Shown: piece after piece, positions 47,301 to 59,736 of the stretch
Layout of the letters: each line of letters begins with the position of its first letter
Numbering within the stretch: position 1 is the stretch's first letter
NCBI RefSeq assembly: GCF_001949145.1
Contig: NW_019091505.1
Span: 258,059-318,058, forward strand
Direction: 5' to 3'
Origin: Acanthaster planci
Taxonomy: Eukaryota > Echinodermata > Asteroidea > Valvatida > Acanthasteridae
Length of the DNA: 60,000 nucleotides
Made by a program: the position numbers and the translations under genes
Notes under the pieces: generated by a model
Told to the model about the DNA's origin: nothing
The model's input: the letters and a program-made list of their open reading frames with translations, nothing else
Database searches by the model: none

Positions 47301-50300
47301 AGTAACATTTCAGACGGTCCCAACTTAGACATAGTGAAGTTTCATACAAGCCTACAAAGCCTGACAGACCAGATAGACTGTCATAAAATTCTTACTAGGC
47401 TTATATTGGCTTAAAGTTAAGCATTATAAAGTACAACTTGAAAAACTTTCTGAAACTAAAACAGTGGGACTCACATTTCCTTCTGTCCCTTCTTCCAAGC
47501 TTGACGTTGATCTCCGGTAATTCACTGCTGCGTACACCTCAGCCGTTATTCTTTCCAAATTTATCCATTCCAAGTGCAGAATTCAGTTTTTCTTCGAAAT
47601 CTGACGATTGAAGCACAAAAACCTCAACCGGTTTTTGAAAAACTCCATTTGAAAGTGCACGCAACGAAATTCGCAACGCTTGTTATTTACCCTCCTGAAA
47701 ATACGCATACGCAGGACGCGTTTTGGACGCGATGTCCTATGCATCATCAATGGTGTGAACCCTGCATGGTCCATTTAATTTCAAAGCACGCCCTCTGTTG
47801 TTCCTACTCGATGCGAACACAATGAAACTGCGTGATCTTCAATATTTTTCATGAAATGAAATGAAAAGGAACAGACTAGAAGTGGGAAGTGACAGTGACA
47901 CACAGGCGGTTAAGTGCTTTTAATCACCATGGATACAGTAAGAAGAGAATTCCCCCTAAAGACTTTCAGGGTAGACAGAGTTCGTGGTCGTTGATTAGAT
48001 AAGTCTTTGATTTAACAGCTGGCAAATGAAATTATTCTGTGAATTTTCTTTACATTAATGTTTGTCTCTGTGGTTAGGCTTACCTTAAGTAGGCGGCCTG
48101 GCTAGGCCTACATGTACTTGCAATTGTTTGTCTTGAAAAATAATTTTGGCCTTGCGACCCACAGAGGTAAATTTGGAAACTGTTGCCATTTTCGGCTTTT
48201 GAAGGGGTTAGGATAAGTGTCCTGAGTGCAAGTAAAGATACATTGAAAAACAATTGGCCCGCATGACTTGACAGCGTGTGTTTCCTGTCAGCAATTTTGT
48301 TTCTTTTAAATGAGGGCATCTTCCAATTCCACGCATAACCAGTCAGTCTGAATATATAAGAGTGGATTTTCAGTTGTTTGCATGCCTTGTTTCAATCTCC
48401 ATGGACCACGGTTACAGCTCTCCTTTTGAGACCTCTACCGATGCTGCCATGTTTGTCTTGTTTCCCGTAGGTACATCGGCAATAGCAATACAATTTCACA
48501 TATTGACAACAGGGAACAGACTATTTTTCCTTCCAGCCTAGCCTCAGATCGCTTACATTGCTTTAAAGGGTAGAAAAGCAAGATGGCTGCCACATGATAG
48601 AGGCCCGTGGGGCTTTGTTTCCTCAGTTCTGATAAACAGTTCCCTTTCAGTATGAGCAAAGTTAGGTTGCGTTGTATTTCATTTCTTATTTCAGACATGG
48701 GCTTACCTTTTTTCTTATATTTTGAAAAGCTCACTTAACCACTGTGGGGCTGGGCTGATCCAGGTTTGTCAAGAGGTAGGCTTTAGCTGACATTTGTCTT
48801 TTATTTTTCTAGTTTTTGGCGGGTAGAGCAGGGTTTTGATCTGCCAACTCCCCATGGATCTTATTGCCTTGTACTACGCTAAAATCAGTGAAGCAGTGTT
48901 TATTTAATTTTATGCATCCATTCGTGTAAGTACTTTATGGTTGCTGGGATGGCGCACACCCTTTCATATTAGGTTTTGAGAAGTGTGTGATGTAAATCAA
49001 AATTGCAAAAAAAAAAAAAATTGCCGTGGAATAAGTGTCAGGAGTGATGTGTGTTGCAAAGTGTCAATGGAAAATGTATGTTAAAGTGGCGACTTCAAGC
49101 TCTATGTTACCATTCATCTTAAGTTCATGCATTTTGTCTTGGGGGTATCCTCAGTGCACAAATGCTAATGGAGTTCACAGTTTCTGTTTATGACTTGCTG
49201 AGTGAGTGAGGCCATTTAACTTTCTACTTTTAACCTTTGGACTCACATTTTGCACTCCACAGATTTCACCTCCGAGCTTTCTCACCCATAATTTGTCACA
49301 TCCACTGATCCATGATTCACACTCTTGAAATTTATCTGAATGGAATGAGCCTGCCTTGTAAAGGTGATATATGCAAGAAAGGTACTGGTTGCTTACCCAG
49401 ATTGAAAACAGGTAAGAGATTAATTGCTATTTTTTTTCAACATTTTGCTCAATCAATTCCTTGTTTTTTGGTTTGTACTACCTATCAATTCAGACAGACA
49501 GAGAAACACATTAATTTTATACTGAACTTGACATTTTCAATTAAATTGATGTCTTCGCAACACACCTGAACATTTGCACAGCTTGAGTATATCAGACTAG
49601 ACAGTGCAACCACTTTCATTTTTTTTCATTCAGTACCCTTGGGACTAAATTCTGCCACCCTCCTTTATAATATATTATGCTATTAACATTCTATTATTGT
49701 AGTGGCCTAGTTTTCTACATCCCATTTCATGTTTGTTTGGCTGAGCAGAAAAAATGGAGACAGGTACTTCCACTGTGCTGTTTTATGCAAAGGAGTCATA
49801 ACGATGTGTTATTATCCCCAAATGGTTTCCTTCTTGCCAACAATTTGCTACTCCAACTCCATCCATAGTTGTTGGCATTCACTACTGCTGTACATGCACT
49901 TCAGCAAATAAAAAAATCCATTAGCAGCCAAGTGGTGTAAAGTAAAAAATCCCATTAAGGTGTCGGAGCTTGATTAAGTGAGCTGTGGCAGGTTGATAAT
50001 CTGATTACTGTGAAAGATGGATGGTACAGGAATTCACAAATGGAAATATGAGAAGTAGCCAGAGACTGGTTTAGTATAATGAGCTAAATTGGTGTGTCCT
50101 GTCGACTTCATCAAATCAGCTTGATTTGCTTGGCAAAGCAAATTGAGAATTGATTTGCCTAATGATAACGAGCTGCTAGGCGCGTAAAACCCATAGCACC
50201 TGATGAATCTGTGCTATTCATACGATAAACACAAGTCAATATTGACATTGATGAAATCCTTTATATACCTGTTATTATACAGAGAGGTTCATGACTGTCC

Positions 50301-50700
50301 CCGTTTAGAATGCACCTTGGTGCTTTAATCAGTGTTTTTCCCAATATTTATTTTGTTTATTGAAAAGGTATTACAATGTTAATTTGCATGTATATTACAT
50401 TTTCGATTTTCCATAATTATTCATGAGAAAAATGTCATGTTTCTTCCCAAACAAAATCTCAATGTTGCCTTAATTTGTGTTTAAAATTGGCAAGAATGTA
50501 ATATTGCAGTCCTAAATTTTCTTTTATTTAGTGATTTCTTGTTGGGTAAATGCTTTCCAACAAGCAAACAAATCTGCAGCGAGCAAACGTTGGGTTCAAA
50601 ATTTTAACAGAAACAATAAATTAGACAATATCTCCCCTGATTAACATCTGGGCGACAGCGCCCTCAGTTGTCTGTCATAAAGCATAGATAATTTTGGATA
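44373..50700. other. Intergenic; CpG-richer patch at about 44.4-46.3 kb, no gene supported
   Basis: The stretch 44.4-46.3 kb is noticeably richer in CG dinucleotides than its surroundings and could be a promoter or an old repeat. No frame shows a protein motif. A poly-A run near 49007-49020 and ordinary AT-rich DNA follow. No exon can be defended. Confidence 0.4.
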
Positions 50701-51841
50701 TTTTCAGAAAAGTGCACTTTGCAGTACAAGTTAAATACATGTACATGTAGTCTTCACACGCTAAACCAACAGGATACGTCTTTTTCCGGTTTCCTGACCG
50801 ACCCTAGTTTTCAAGTTCGGCGCGATCCTGATGGAAATGTGGCAACCAGTCTACACGCCCTAGTCGAAATAGTGTCGTTACACTACACCGGCTGTACACA
50901 CCCAACAGCTGTTCGTCGAAAAAACATTAATGTTGCAAGAAAATTTCTGCAAGTTAATTCTTGGTCTCTTGTCTATGAATGTTGTTTCTGTGATCACGAG
51001 TTTTATTTGAGGTTGTTTTGCTCGTATTTGAAGCGAGCGTGTTCCACAAAATTTCCTGCCGCGGCAAGAGGTTAACGCCTGCCCATCTGGATGCATCACG
51101 CACGCTTACCACACGATACAGTGACATTGTTGGTCAGTTTGCCATCGTAATTACCCGACTAGCGTTGAACTTAGTTTATCCATAATTCGTAAGAAATGTC
51201 GACTGTGGACATTTTTTTATCGATTAAGGCAAGTTTTTACCACTTTTCGTGGTAATTTCGTCCCCGTTCATGCCATTCAATCAGCACAAAAATTGACCAA
51301 AAAATTCCGACCTACCTACCCTACATTTGAGAGGCATTTAGGCCTAAGCAGAAGCAGAACTATTTTTTCGGCCTTATATTCTTTTAGAATATAAAGTGCA
51401 TAAATATGTGTCGAGGAAAAATTCCTCGGTGGGACTATTTGAAGTATGGTTTTAACTTGATTATATCTAGCTGGAAGAAGTTCAGTTTCCTGGCAAGAAT
51501 TTCTGAATATTTTATTGTCATTTGTGTAAACATAAATTGAAATTCAGTGTGGTGTTACGAGCATTAAAATTAATTCACGTATAACAATTAAGAATACTTA
51601 GAGACGATAAGATAAGTCAAATACGGTTACAATCACAAAACATTAAAATTAATATAATCATTGTAACACTGAAATTATGCTTGATCACTTTATAAACGAA
51701 CGGCACTTGGATAAAAACTGTTCAAAGTTCGATTCGAGTCATCTCGGATTGACTATACCATTTTTCTATTTTCACCAGCTCGACTGAATCATTCGAAGAG
51801 TGGAATTTGTCCCAAATAATTGATTTCAGCAGGACACGTAC

Positions 51842-52088
51842 CTCATATAGTAATGTGGGTAACCTTAACTTGGGACCGATTATTGTGCTGGTGGATTTAT
51901 ACACCATTGACTTACACCACGGAATTCTTCTTGTTCCCCAACCAGATAGGGATTGAGAATATTTCACAACCAGTAAAAACATTGGATCAATTCCTTCTTC
52001 ATTTTTCCAACTTGTACTGTGCGAGTTGGGACTGATTGTTATCAATGCAATCATTAAAATGACAAGTGTAAAAGCTAAATAGGGATGC
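51842..52088 (-). CDS. Candidate exon 2 of a signal-anchored (type II) membrane protein
   Basis: An 82-codon exon between acceptor TTTGTGCAG and the strong donor GAG|GTACGT. It opens HPYLAFTLVILMIALITI, a hydrophobic segment suited to a signal anchor, followed by a Ser-rich stem and a basic region with two Trp and one Cys. If not spliced, the frame would continue to a stop at 51722. Phase 2/1 joining with the exon at 52226-52281 restores an Arg codon. Short N-tail, anchor and stem resemble the 5' exons of Golgi glycosyltransferases, but no catalytic motif is present, so no function is assigned. Later exons were not found. Confidence 0.35.
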
Positions 52089-52225
52089 CTGCACAAATTT
52101 CAGAGGGGGAAATCTGCATTGAAAGTGAAGGGAGAATGTTTTTGGCTGCCTTTGCTTGAGCGTGACTGTGTAACCATCTACCTTGTTTCAATAACGAACA
52201 CATGAAATGTCTCCATGCTTGACAC

Positions 52226-52281
52226 CTTGTGTCTTGAATCAATTCTAACGTGGTATTGGCAACCTTCATTCGATCGTCCAT
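52226..52281 (-). CDS. Candidate exon 1 (cytosolic N-tail) of the same protein
   Basis: Starts at ATG 52281 (MDDRMKVANTTLELIQDT) and ends before donor GTGTCA. An in-frame TAG lies shortly upstream. It joins the 51842-52088 exon across a 137-bp intron in matching phase. Without a homologue this remains tentative. Confidence 0.3.
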
Positions 52282-53006
52282 GATGCGTTGACACTCGCTC
52301 TCGGCCACCCCTCGGTGCTCAGACTAATTTTCCACCGCTGCTACTATTGCTCGTGTTCTGTTACTATAATTATCATAATTTGAAAAATCAGCAAAGATCC
52401 AGCTTCAAGCAGTAAGCCTACAGCCTGCTATTTTGATTCATTGGTAACCTGTATTACTTTCTGTGCTATACACATATACATATGTACAGGCAGAAAACTG
52501 ACCCGAATGACCATCTTGAAGCTCCTCAAATCTTATCCCGACAAAGAATGTACATTATCTCTACAGTGAAATAACCAGACAAATACAAAAAATAACCTAA
52601 ACAATAAAATGTTGACATTCGACTACTGTATTCTTAATACGTCTTACAACATACGTTTGTAAGCAGTGCTGTTGCATTCCGAATCTTTGTAAAACATGAA
52701 ACGCACTCAGGTGATAATTTTTAAATATAAGATTAACTACTTTACTTCGTATTGTTTAATTAACCAGTAACCGGTTATAACTCGTAACTAGTGAAAGTCA
52801 AGGTTGCTTTTCACTTTCATTGTTCCCTTTCTTTAAATGGTTGAACATGATAGTGCTCAGTAATCATGTCGAATCAAAATTTGGCAGCAAGATTCCAAGT
52901 TAGCGTGCGCGGGCTAGGGTAAACATACGTATTATAAAGAATTATTACTTTACCTTATCCATATATTAAGGTTATTGTTTGTTACTATTATCCCTCAGAG
53001 TACTCA

Positions 53007-53045
53007 ATCGATCGATCGACCGACCGATCGATCGATCGATCGATC
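53007..53045. repeat. (ATCG)n microsatellite
   Basis: About ten tandem tetranucleotides, interrupted in the middle by two ACCG units. Confidence 0.95.
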
Positions 53046-53171
53046 AGGTAAGTAAGTATAGGATATTGTTTACAACTACAAGTGAGCCAAACTACTGAAG
53101 TCTAGTAGGCCTACACAGTGTGAACAAAGGTATAAATCTGCGCGTACGTGAGTAGACTGAACTAAAGGCAA

Positions 53172-53395
53172 TCTGGTTCGTAAGTGTGACGTCACTTCAG
53201 TTTAAACCACGCCCACTGCACGTGCATTGCACATAGATCATTGCTCTCCATTATGACATAGATACATGCATTCATCGCCGTTTCCACCGAACCCGTTTAC
53301 ATGGAACCATTGAAGTTAACGCACAACTTCAGCGATCGTCCAATGGGAGCCTGCAAATTGTGGCATCTTTGTGACGAAGTCACTTACGAACCGGA
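53172..53395. mobile_element. Possible small MITE
   Basis: The left end TCTGGTTCGTAAGTGTGACG and the right end, reverse-complemented, TCCGGTTCGTAAGTGACTTC form an inverted pair of about 16 bp. TGACGTCACTTC and GTGACGAAGTCAC lie just inside. The unit is 224 bp and non-coding. No clear target duplication was found, so the boundaries are approximate. Confidence 0.45.
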
Positions 53396-53958
53396 TGAAC
53401 GTTAAGTGAACTGTATATAGTGATACAGAAATGAATGAATACCTTAGCTTTGAACACTCCAGAAAATTATTGAACAAGAGTACAAAGCGTTCAAGTCCAC
53501 GCTGTGAAAATGGAAAAGCTACAGTTTTCCAAAGTTGCCTGGTGAAATCCACATTTTCTAGCATCGATGCTTTTCAAGATATTGCAACTTTGCGAGAGTG
53601 ATTTTTTTTTCTGCAGGGTAGAAAATGTTCCGCAGTGAATGCATTGAATAACATTTTGTTTCCAACAAGGGTAAAGTATCAATTTAACATCTCTTCTATA
53701 AAAATGATGGCATGACCACGTTCGTTTGTTTGAGTTGTAGACAAAGTCCTTGAACGTGTAACCTTGCTTCAGAAAGTTAATACGACTGAACTATACATTA
53801 TATTAAGCAAAAGTCACGGCCTAGTTGACATGGCGACAGTTGAAGGCGCATGTTATCCACGGCTTGTGTCAAGACATCTTTTCAATTTGACGAACAAAGC
53901 ATTCATCTCAGTCGGTAACCTACAATGCACAGCATTTATATCACATATTCAGTGTGAA

Positions 53959-55157
53959 CTGGGGCCAATTTCATAGAGCTTTTAAGCACAAAATTTGCTT
54001 AAGCGTGAGAAAACCTTGCTTGATAAATCAGGTAACCAGCCAAATCTNNNNNNNNNNNNNNNNNNNNNNNNNNNNNNNNNNNNNNNNNNNNNNNNNNNNN
54101 NNNNNNNNNNNNNNNNNNNNNNNNNNNNNNNNNNNNNNNNNNNNNNNNNNNNNNNNNNNNNNNNNNNNNNNNNNNNNNNNNNNNNNNNNNNNNNNNNNNN
54201 NNNNNNNNNNNNNNNNNNNNNNNNNNNNNNNNNNNNNNNNNNNNNNNNNNNNNNNNNNNNNNNNNNNNNNNNNNNNNNNNNNNNNNNNNNNNNNNNNNNN
54301 NNNNNNNNNNNNNNNNNNNNNNNNNNNNNNNNNNNNNNNNNNNNNNNNNNNNNNNNNNNNNNNNNNNNNNNNNNNNNNNNNNNNNNNNNNNNNNNNNNNN
54401 NNNNNNNNNNNNNNNNNNNNNNNNNNNNNNNNNNNNNNNNNNNNNNNNNNNNNNNNNNNNNNNNNNNNNNNNNNNNNNNNNNNNNNNNNNNNNNNNNNNN
54501 NNNNNNNNNNNNNNNNNNNNNNNNNNNNNNNNNNNNNNNNNNNNNNNNNNNNNNNNNNNNNNNNNNNNNNNNNNNNNNNNNNNNNNNNNNNNNNNNNNNN
54601 NNNNNNNNNNNNNNNNNNNNNNNNNNNNNNNNNNNNNNNNNNNNNNNNNNNNNNNNNNNNNNNNNNNNNNNNNNNNNNNNNNNNNNNNNNNNNNNNNNNN
54701 NNNNNNNNNNNNNNNNNNNNNNNNNNNNNNNNNNNNNNNNNNNNNNNNNNNNNNNNNNNNNNNNNNNNNNNNNNNNNNNNNNNNNNNNNNNNNNNNNNNN
54801 NNNNNNNNNNNNNNNNNNNNNNNNNNNNNNNNNNNNNNNNNNNNNNNNNNNNNNNNNNNNNNNNNNNNNNNNNNNNNNNNNNNNNNNNNNNNNNNNNNNN
54901 NNNNNNNNNNNNNNNNNNNNNNNNNNNNNNNNNNNNNNNNNNNNNNNNNNNCACCAGCCAAAACTCGCACGAGAAAACCTTGCTTGATAAATCAGGTCAC
55001 CAGCTAGAACTCCATGTGATGTATATTGTTTGGGGATTGTATTTAGCTTTAGTATTCAGATACAGTTTGAGCTGGTAACCTTTGTTTATTAAGCAAAGTT
55101 TTTTCCCCCTAAAGCAAATTTTGTGCTTCAGCAGCAGCTCTGTAAAATTGGCCCCAG
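53959..55157. mobile_element. Long-TIR element with internal tandem repeat, interrupted by assembly gap
   Basis: The left arm opens CTGGGGCCAATTTCATAGAG and continues AGCACAAAATTTGCTTAAGC. The right arm, reverse-complemented, opens CTGGGGCCAATTTTACAGAG and continues AGCACAAAATTTGCTTTAGG. Similarity runs about 80 bp to TTACCAGC. Both sides of the gap carry GAGAAAACCTTGCTTGATAA, so the interior is a tandem array that probably defeated assembly. No target duplication was clear. No protein is visible in the sequenced part. Confidence 0.75.
54048..54951. other. Assembly gap (run of N)
   Basis: 904 undetermined bases. Long frames across it are meaningless. Its true length may differ if the gap size was estimated. 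Confidence 0.99.
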
Positions 55158-55631
55158 CTGGACATTTTGCGAGAGGATGCAGTATACCGTGAGTCGAGCT
55201 ATATGGATGACGTGATCGCCGATGACATCACATGTATGAAGAGGGGAGAAGCAAAGACATGAGGGGGGGCGTATCAACCTTTTAAAGTGGGATGAGCTTC
55301 AATGTCCTGTATAACAAATTTGTGACACCATAGCACACGTTTAACCGAATTTTACCCTTCACTAGTTCATTTCAGTAAAAGGTAAAACAATTTGACAAAA
55401 TAACGTTTGCGAATGTTTAACTAAGAAAGTATCGTGTCATGTGCAATATGTGCCGTCGAATACGGTATCGACATCTTTGCTTTTGTAATAGCTGATTAAG
55501 TTGAACATTAATTTGAAAGTACAACCACAAGCCCTTATATCGGGCAAGTGCGTAGGTTAGATGGCCTATTTAGGGCCAAATAATCTTATCGTGACTAAGA
55601 TCCTTAGTCAGTTCCTGTAGCTCCTGTACAG

Positions 55632-56801
55632 TCAGATTCGTCTCCGGCATTTCAGTTCTCGCATTAACTTGCTGACTCCTTCCCGAAAAGTTTTGTTCGT
55701 CAGTCCGTAAATAAGTGGATTGCATGCGCTATTAAAGATGCACATCCATTGGGCAAATGCAATTGCTTCGAATGAATTGGGTGTACATTGCACAGCTTGG
55801 ATGATATTAACGATGACATAAGGAGTCCAACAAACTATGAAAGTCCCCACCAGTAGGCTGACAGTCAGCGTGCACTTGTTGCTTCTCATGGTTTTTTTAA
55901 AATTTGCCCGATTTTTGCAAGACCTTGATGTGGCATGAATCGTGCTGATTGTACTGTCGTCATGGTAACTGTCATCCAAGACACCAGTCGCTATACACGC
56001 AGGGATGTTACTGGCAATATTGGAGACTGGTGCACGGTTACGGAGAGTCACCTGATTTTTAATGACGTCGATCTTACGAGCTTTACGCGCAACTTTCACA
56101 ATGTTGTAATAAGAGAATGTAATCATCGCCCAGGAGGGGAGTAACACGCCCACTATCATGGCCACCAAATACATTGGTTCCTCCTCCCATTGGATATTAC
56201 ACAGGGCATTATAGGGTTGCAACCCTACACCTTTCCAAATACCAACCACTGGAAAAAGGGATGCGATAGCGGAATACAGCCAAACAATTACGCATGCATT
56301 TAAAGATCGATAGAGCGTGAACTTGTTGATGTGCTGGAAGGGGTGGACCGTGTAATGGTACCGTTCATAACTAACCAATCCAAGCGATATGACGGAAACT
56401 GAACACAGTAAGCATATGCAGAAACCCACAAATTGGCAGTAAAATCCATCTGGACCGCCTGGCCAGTGGCAAGAAATAGCGTAATACAATGAAGGAGGTT
56501 GACTGATGACACCCAGTAGGAGGTCGCTGAGAGCAAGGTTCATGAGAAAGCAGAATGCGGCATCTTGAAGAGCTTTGGTCCGATACACGATGACAAGTGC
56601 TAATGTGTTTCCGCATATAATCAGAACCGTGTTGATACTGTTGAAAAACGCCTGTATATACCTGGAGGTTGCGTCGTCGTAACACGTCAAGTTACCGTAC
56701 ATATTTGTGCACATTTTCTGCTTCGATTCAAAGTGAGATAAAGTCAACGCCGAGGTCCTAAGGTTTAAGCAGAGACATGTTGTAAGTGTAGCATTGGACA
56801 A
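55632..56801 (-). CDS. Orphan rhodopsin-class (class A) GPCR, intronless
   Basis: A single-exon frame of 389 residues with seven membrane segments. Class A landmarks: N65 (CGN, TM1), D93 (LALSD, TM2), C122 paired with C201, E146-R147-Y148 at the end of TM3, W174 (TM4), P222 (TM5), CWTPY 324-328 (TM6) and NPLIYG 361-366 (TM7). The N-terminus has sequons NAT and NLT. The third cytoplasmic loop is long (about 235-308), basic and Ser/Thr-containing; the tail is short and basic (KCRRRI). Position 3.32 is Ile rather than Asp, so it is unlikely to be an amine receptor. Position 7.43 is Ile rather than Lys, so it is not an opsin. Ligand is unknown. Start is the first Met; Met30 is an alternative. Confidence 0.92.
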   Translation of the reverse strand: MSNATLTTCLCLNLRTSALTLSHFESKQKMCTNMYGNLTCYDDATSRYIQAFFNSINTVLIICGNTLALVIVYRTKALQDAAFCFLMNLALSDLLLGVISQPPSLYYAISCHWPGGPDGFYCQFVGFCICLLCSVSVISLGLVSYERYHYTVHPFQHINKFTLYRSLNACVIVWLYSAIASLFPVVGIWKGVGLQPYNALCNIQWEEEPMYLVAMIVGVLLPSWAMITFSYYNIVKVARKARKIDVIKNQVTLRNRAPVSNIASNIPACIATGVLDDSYHDDSTISTIHATSRSCKNRANFKKTMRSNKCTLTVSLLVGTFIVCWTPYVIVNIIQAVQCTPNSFEAIAFAQWMCIFNSACNPLIYGLTNKTFREGVSKLMRELKCRRRI

Positions 56802-56946
56802 GTAAATAGCAACCGAAAGATTATGGTGTCCGACGTCTCGCGTACATTATCCCCTAATGGTATTGTTTGGCGTTGGCCTTGTATTTTGCCGTAGCAATAT
56901 GCGTTTGAACCAAAGTGTTTTCCTTGAGCTAGCGTTGGGCCGTTGT

Positions 56947-56963
56947 TACCCAGTAACTGGGTA
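56947..56963. promoter_or_regulatory. 17-bp perfect palindrome upstream of the GPCR
   Basis: TACCCAGT-A-ACTGGGTA lies about 145 bases upstream of the receptor start codon. It could be a dimeric transcription-factor site. Length and location are suggestive only. Confidence 0.25.
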
Positions 56964-56999
56964 TGACGCAAACATCGTTGAACTCAAAGAAGAACAAAC

Positions 57000-59400
57000 T
57001 CTTCGGCGTGTTTGGTAAATGACTTTTGCCTTTTCTTAAGTTTGATGAATTTTTGCCGTTGTCCTTGGTCTCTCAAGATCTTAATGGAAGTACGAACTGT
57101 GACTGATAAACGTCAATGATGTCTCAAGCGTTTTTTGAAAGAAACGTTGATGAAGAACTACAAATCAAGTCATCTGTCTGTCTGCCATGAATTCATGAAG
57201 GAGCTGTCAAATTTCATTCACACACAGACGGATCGGAAAGGCTTCCTCCCTCGAGAGAGTGGTTCTTTTATATCATGTATACAGTGTGAAATTCAATCTG
57301 CTGTAAACAGATCAACTTCGACAGTCATCATGGAAAAAGACCGTCTGATTTTTGAAATCAATCCTAGGCCTTGCCGGCTGAGCACATAACGAAAATGAGA
57401 ACAATCTCGTTTCTCATTTCTAAGTGTCAAGAGTATACAGACGGCACGCTGCCGAAGCACACCAGGGACCGGGAGAGTAGAAGCTAAGGGAGTCGGTGAT
57501 GGTGTGTTGCTAGCTGGTTCGTCGGTGTAGTGATATCGGAGAAGGGAAAATTATTACTGCATCATCCTGCAACTCAGTAGCATCCATCTCCGACGGAAAT
57601 TACACCTGCTTGCGTCGTCCTGCATGAGACACATGAAATACAACCAATTCAATCATTGAGGTAAAAAGGGGATTTATAACATCGGCTCATCATGCAATTA
57701 ATTGAAATTAAGAATTGTGTTTTGCCAGGTTCCAGGAACCCAACAAGTATATGCGCTACGGAATACGGAAGTGGAAGACTTAGTAAAGCATTTTCCCACT
57801 GTGCGATTCACCCGAGAACTACCTTGGAGTGCGTCAAACGCAATTAAACAGCGGTTGTTCTTGAAACACTCCTGAGACATTGTATTTCTCTCTTTGTAAA
57901 AGCAGTTTTTTTCCTTCCTTAGTTAGTTTTAAAATTTGAGACAAAGGATTTGGGTAATACAAATTAAGACACTAGATCGGATGTCGCCCCACTTTCGGTC
58001 GGGTATTCAGTTATTGGGATTTGTCACAGTCCTGATTCAAATGAAATATCAGTAGGTAAATAAAACAGTGCGCGAAGACTAGCCGAGTAATTCTGGCGAT
58101 TGAAATAACAATAATAAACAATAAACAAAAATCTTTCCCGGATGTGTAAATGCGAAATTCTTTCTCTACGTTGCCATCAGCGTTTCTTTTCGTTGGATTA
58201 TTGTCTGGACAAACAAACACATTAAATTAACAGTGCAGTGACGTAAAGGAAAACCATTTTACTTATTTACCAAGTCGAGCAATCATGACAGTCATTCCTG
58301 TGCACCTGTCCTCCTTATAATATGCTGTCCAATATTAAACCACTCGAATTGGACGAATGTTTGATGTAGATATACCAAGAAGTGCATGTTTATTCCATGT
58401 TATTGACTATATGGACTGAGTGCGGTTATTGCAACGTGCTCCCAGACCTGCCTGTAGTAATTATGAAGAGCAGCAATGCCCTCTTTTTCAAAGTTGGAAA
58501 CTTCAAAATGAAATTTCCGTCAAGCAGTGAAAATATGTTTTTGACAGGAAAATGAGGTTGAAGTCAAACCTTTTTGATTCAGAATTAAATCAAATTGAGT
58601 GTGCGACTTAGTGACGTGTAAAAAATTCCCTTCGCCAAATTGCAAAAAAAAAAAAAAGAAAAACAGATCAGAGTAATTGCCAAAGACGCCGAGAACAATG
58701 AGAATTACTAAAGAAGTGGGGTAGAATGAATTCAAGAGAATGGGAGTCGCTCCAAGAGTCTAAAGGAACACCCAGCACAATAAGCAGAAAGATTTTTCCA
58801 GGCGTATGAAATCTTTCTATGGAATAAATTTTGTGTTTTCATTCTGTAGTCATGAAAGTAGAATATCAGAAATGTTAATTGGTGCTGATGTTTGCCTGAT
58901 ACTGATCGGTTCACTCTCACCTTTAGTAAGACTGGAAAAATCCAACACCCTCTACTGAAGACAAACATGTTCAGGGATTCTTTTCTCCCATTGACTATCA
59001 GTGGGTTTAACATTTTCCCAGATACAGATGTAAACTGTAATTTTAAATGCAGTTTTTGTCCGTCTGTTAATGGTATCTATTTTATTATGACTAGGACGAC
59101 ACTTCTCATGTTTGACGAGTAAATAAAACTGGCGAAATAAAAGCTGATAAAATTTACTCTCTGGGCTTCAACGTTTGCAGTTCTAACTATGAACGCAAGC
59201 ACAAACAATCTGAAATGGATGGTATAACAGAGATACTTACAACTCGTTGACTTCAGGCTCTGTCACATTTTTGCGTATATCAAGTCCTTATGAGTTCCTC
59301 ATTAAAATTTTTCAATACGCAACCGTACGCTCCAAATTTCGAAGTTTTTCGAGGACTCTGACTTATGGGTTACGCACATCTAGGGTAAAAGTAACGAATT
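57000..59400. other. Intergenic, no gene seen
   Basis: Short motif-free frames only. A poly-A run occurs at about 58645-58658. Possible 5' UTR or promoter of the minus-strand GPCR on its left side. Confidence 0.45.
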
Positions 59401-59437
59401 CAGCGCCTCCATCGCGTATGAGGTGAGTAGGAAATGC

Positions 59438-59587
59438 GTATGCAGTGCGCTACACTATTTTTCTTGCAGCAAATAGCTGCGTATGCAGTGCGCATGCCGA
59501 TCGTATTCCGGACGCATCTGACTCATGTCGACCGCACGTCTGACGCACTTCCGACGAATGCAGAGCGTCTTCCGAGCGTATTCTCGC
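59438..59587 (+). repeat. Degenerate 11-bp-periodic CG array, left arm
   Basis: Consecutive 11-mers begin with CG: CGTATGCAGTG, CGCATGCCGAT, CGTATTCCGGA, CGCATCTGACT, then a 9-mer, then CGCACGTCTGA, CGCACTTCCGA, CGAATGCAGAG, CGTCTTCCGAG, CGTATTCTCGC. Base identity between units is low outside CG, but the spacing holds. Reading frames here are not genes. Confidence 0.7.
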
Positions 59588-59736
59588 CGCAGGTTCACGA
59601 TGCCATGTTGGATGACAGCAATCATGTGGTCTCGCCGGTTCTAGCCAGGATTTGCCATCTTTAGGAGGTCTGTTCAGCCTGAAGTCTAGAGGAGCCATGA
59701 TATTTATACCAAAATCTCGAGTGTACCTTGGATGTA

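Noticed and set aside
53954-55078. Long frames across the N run
   Set aside because: They consist of undetermined bases.
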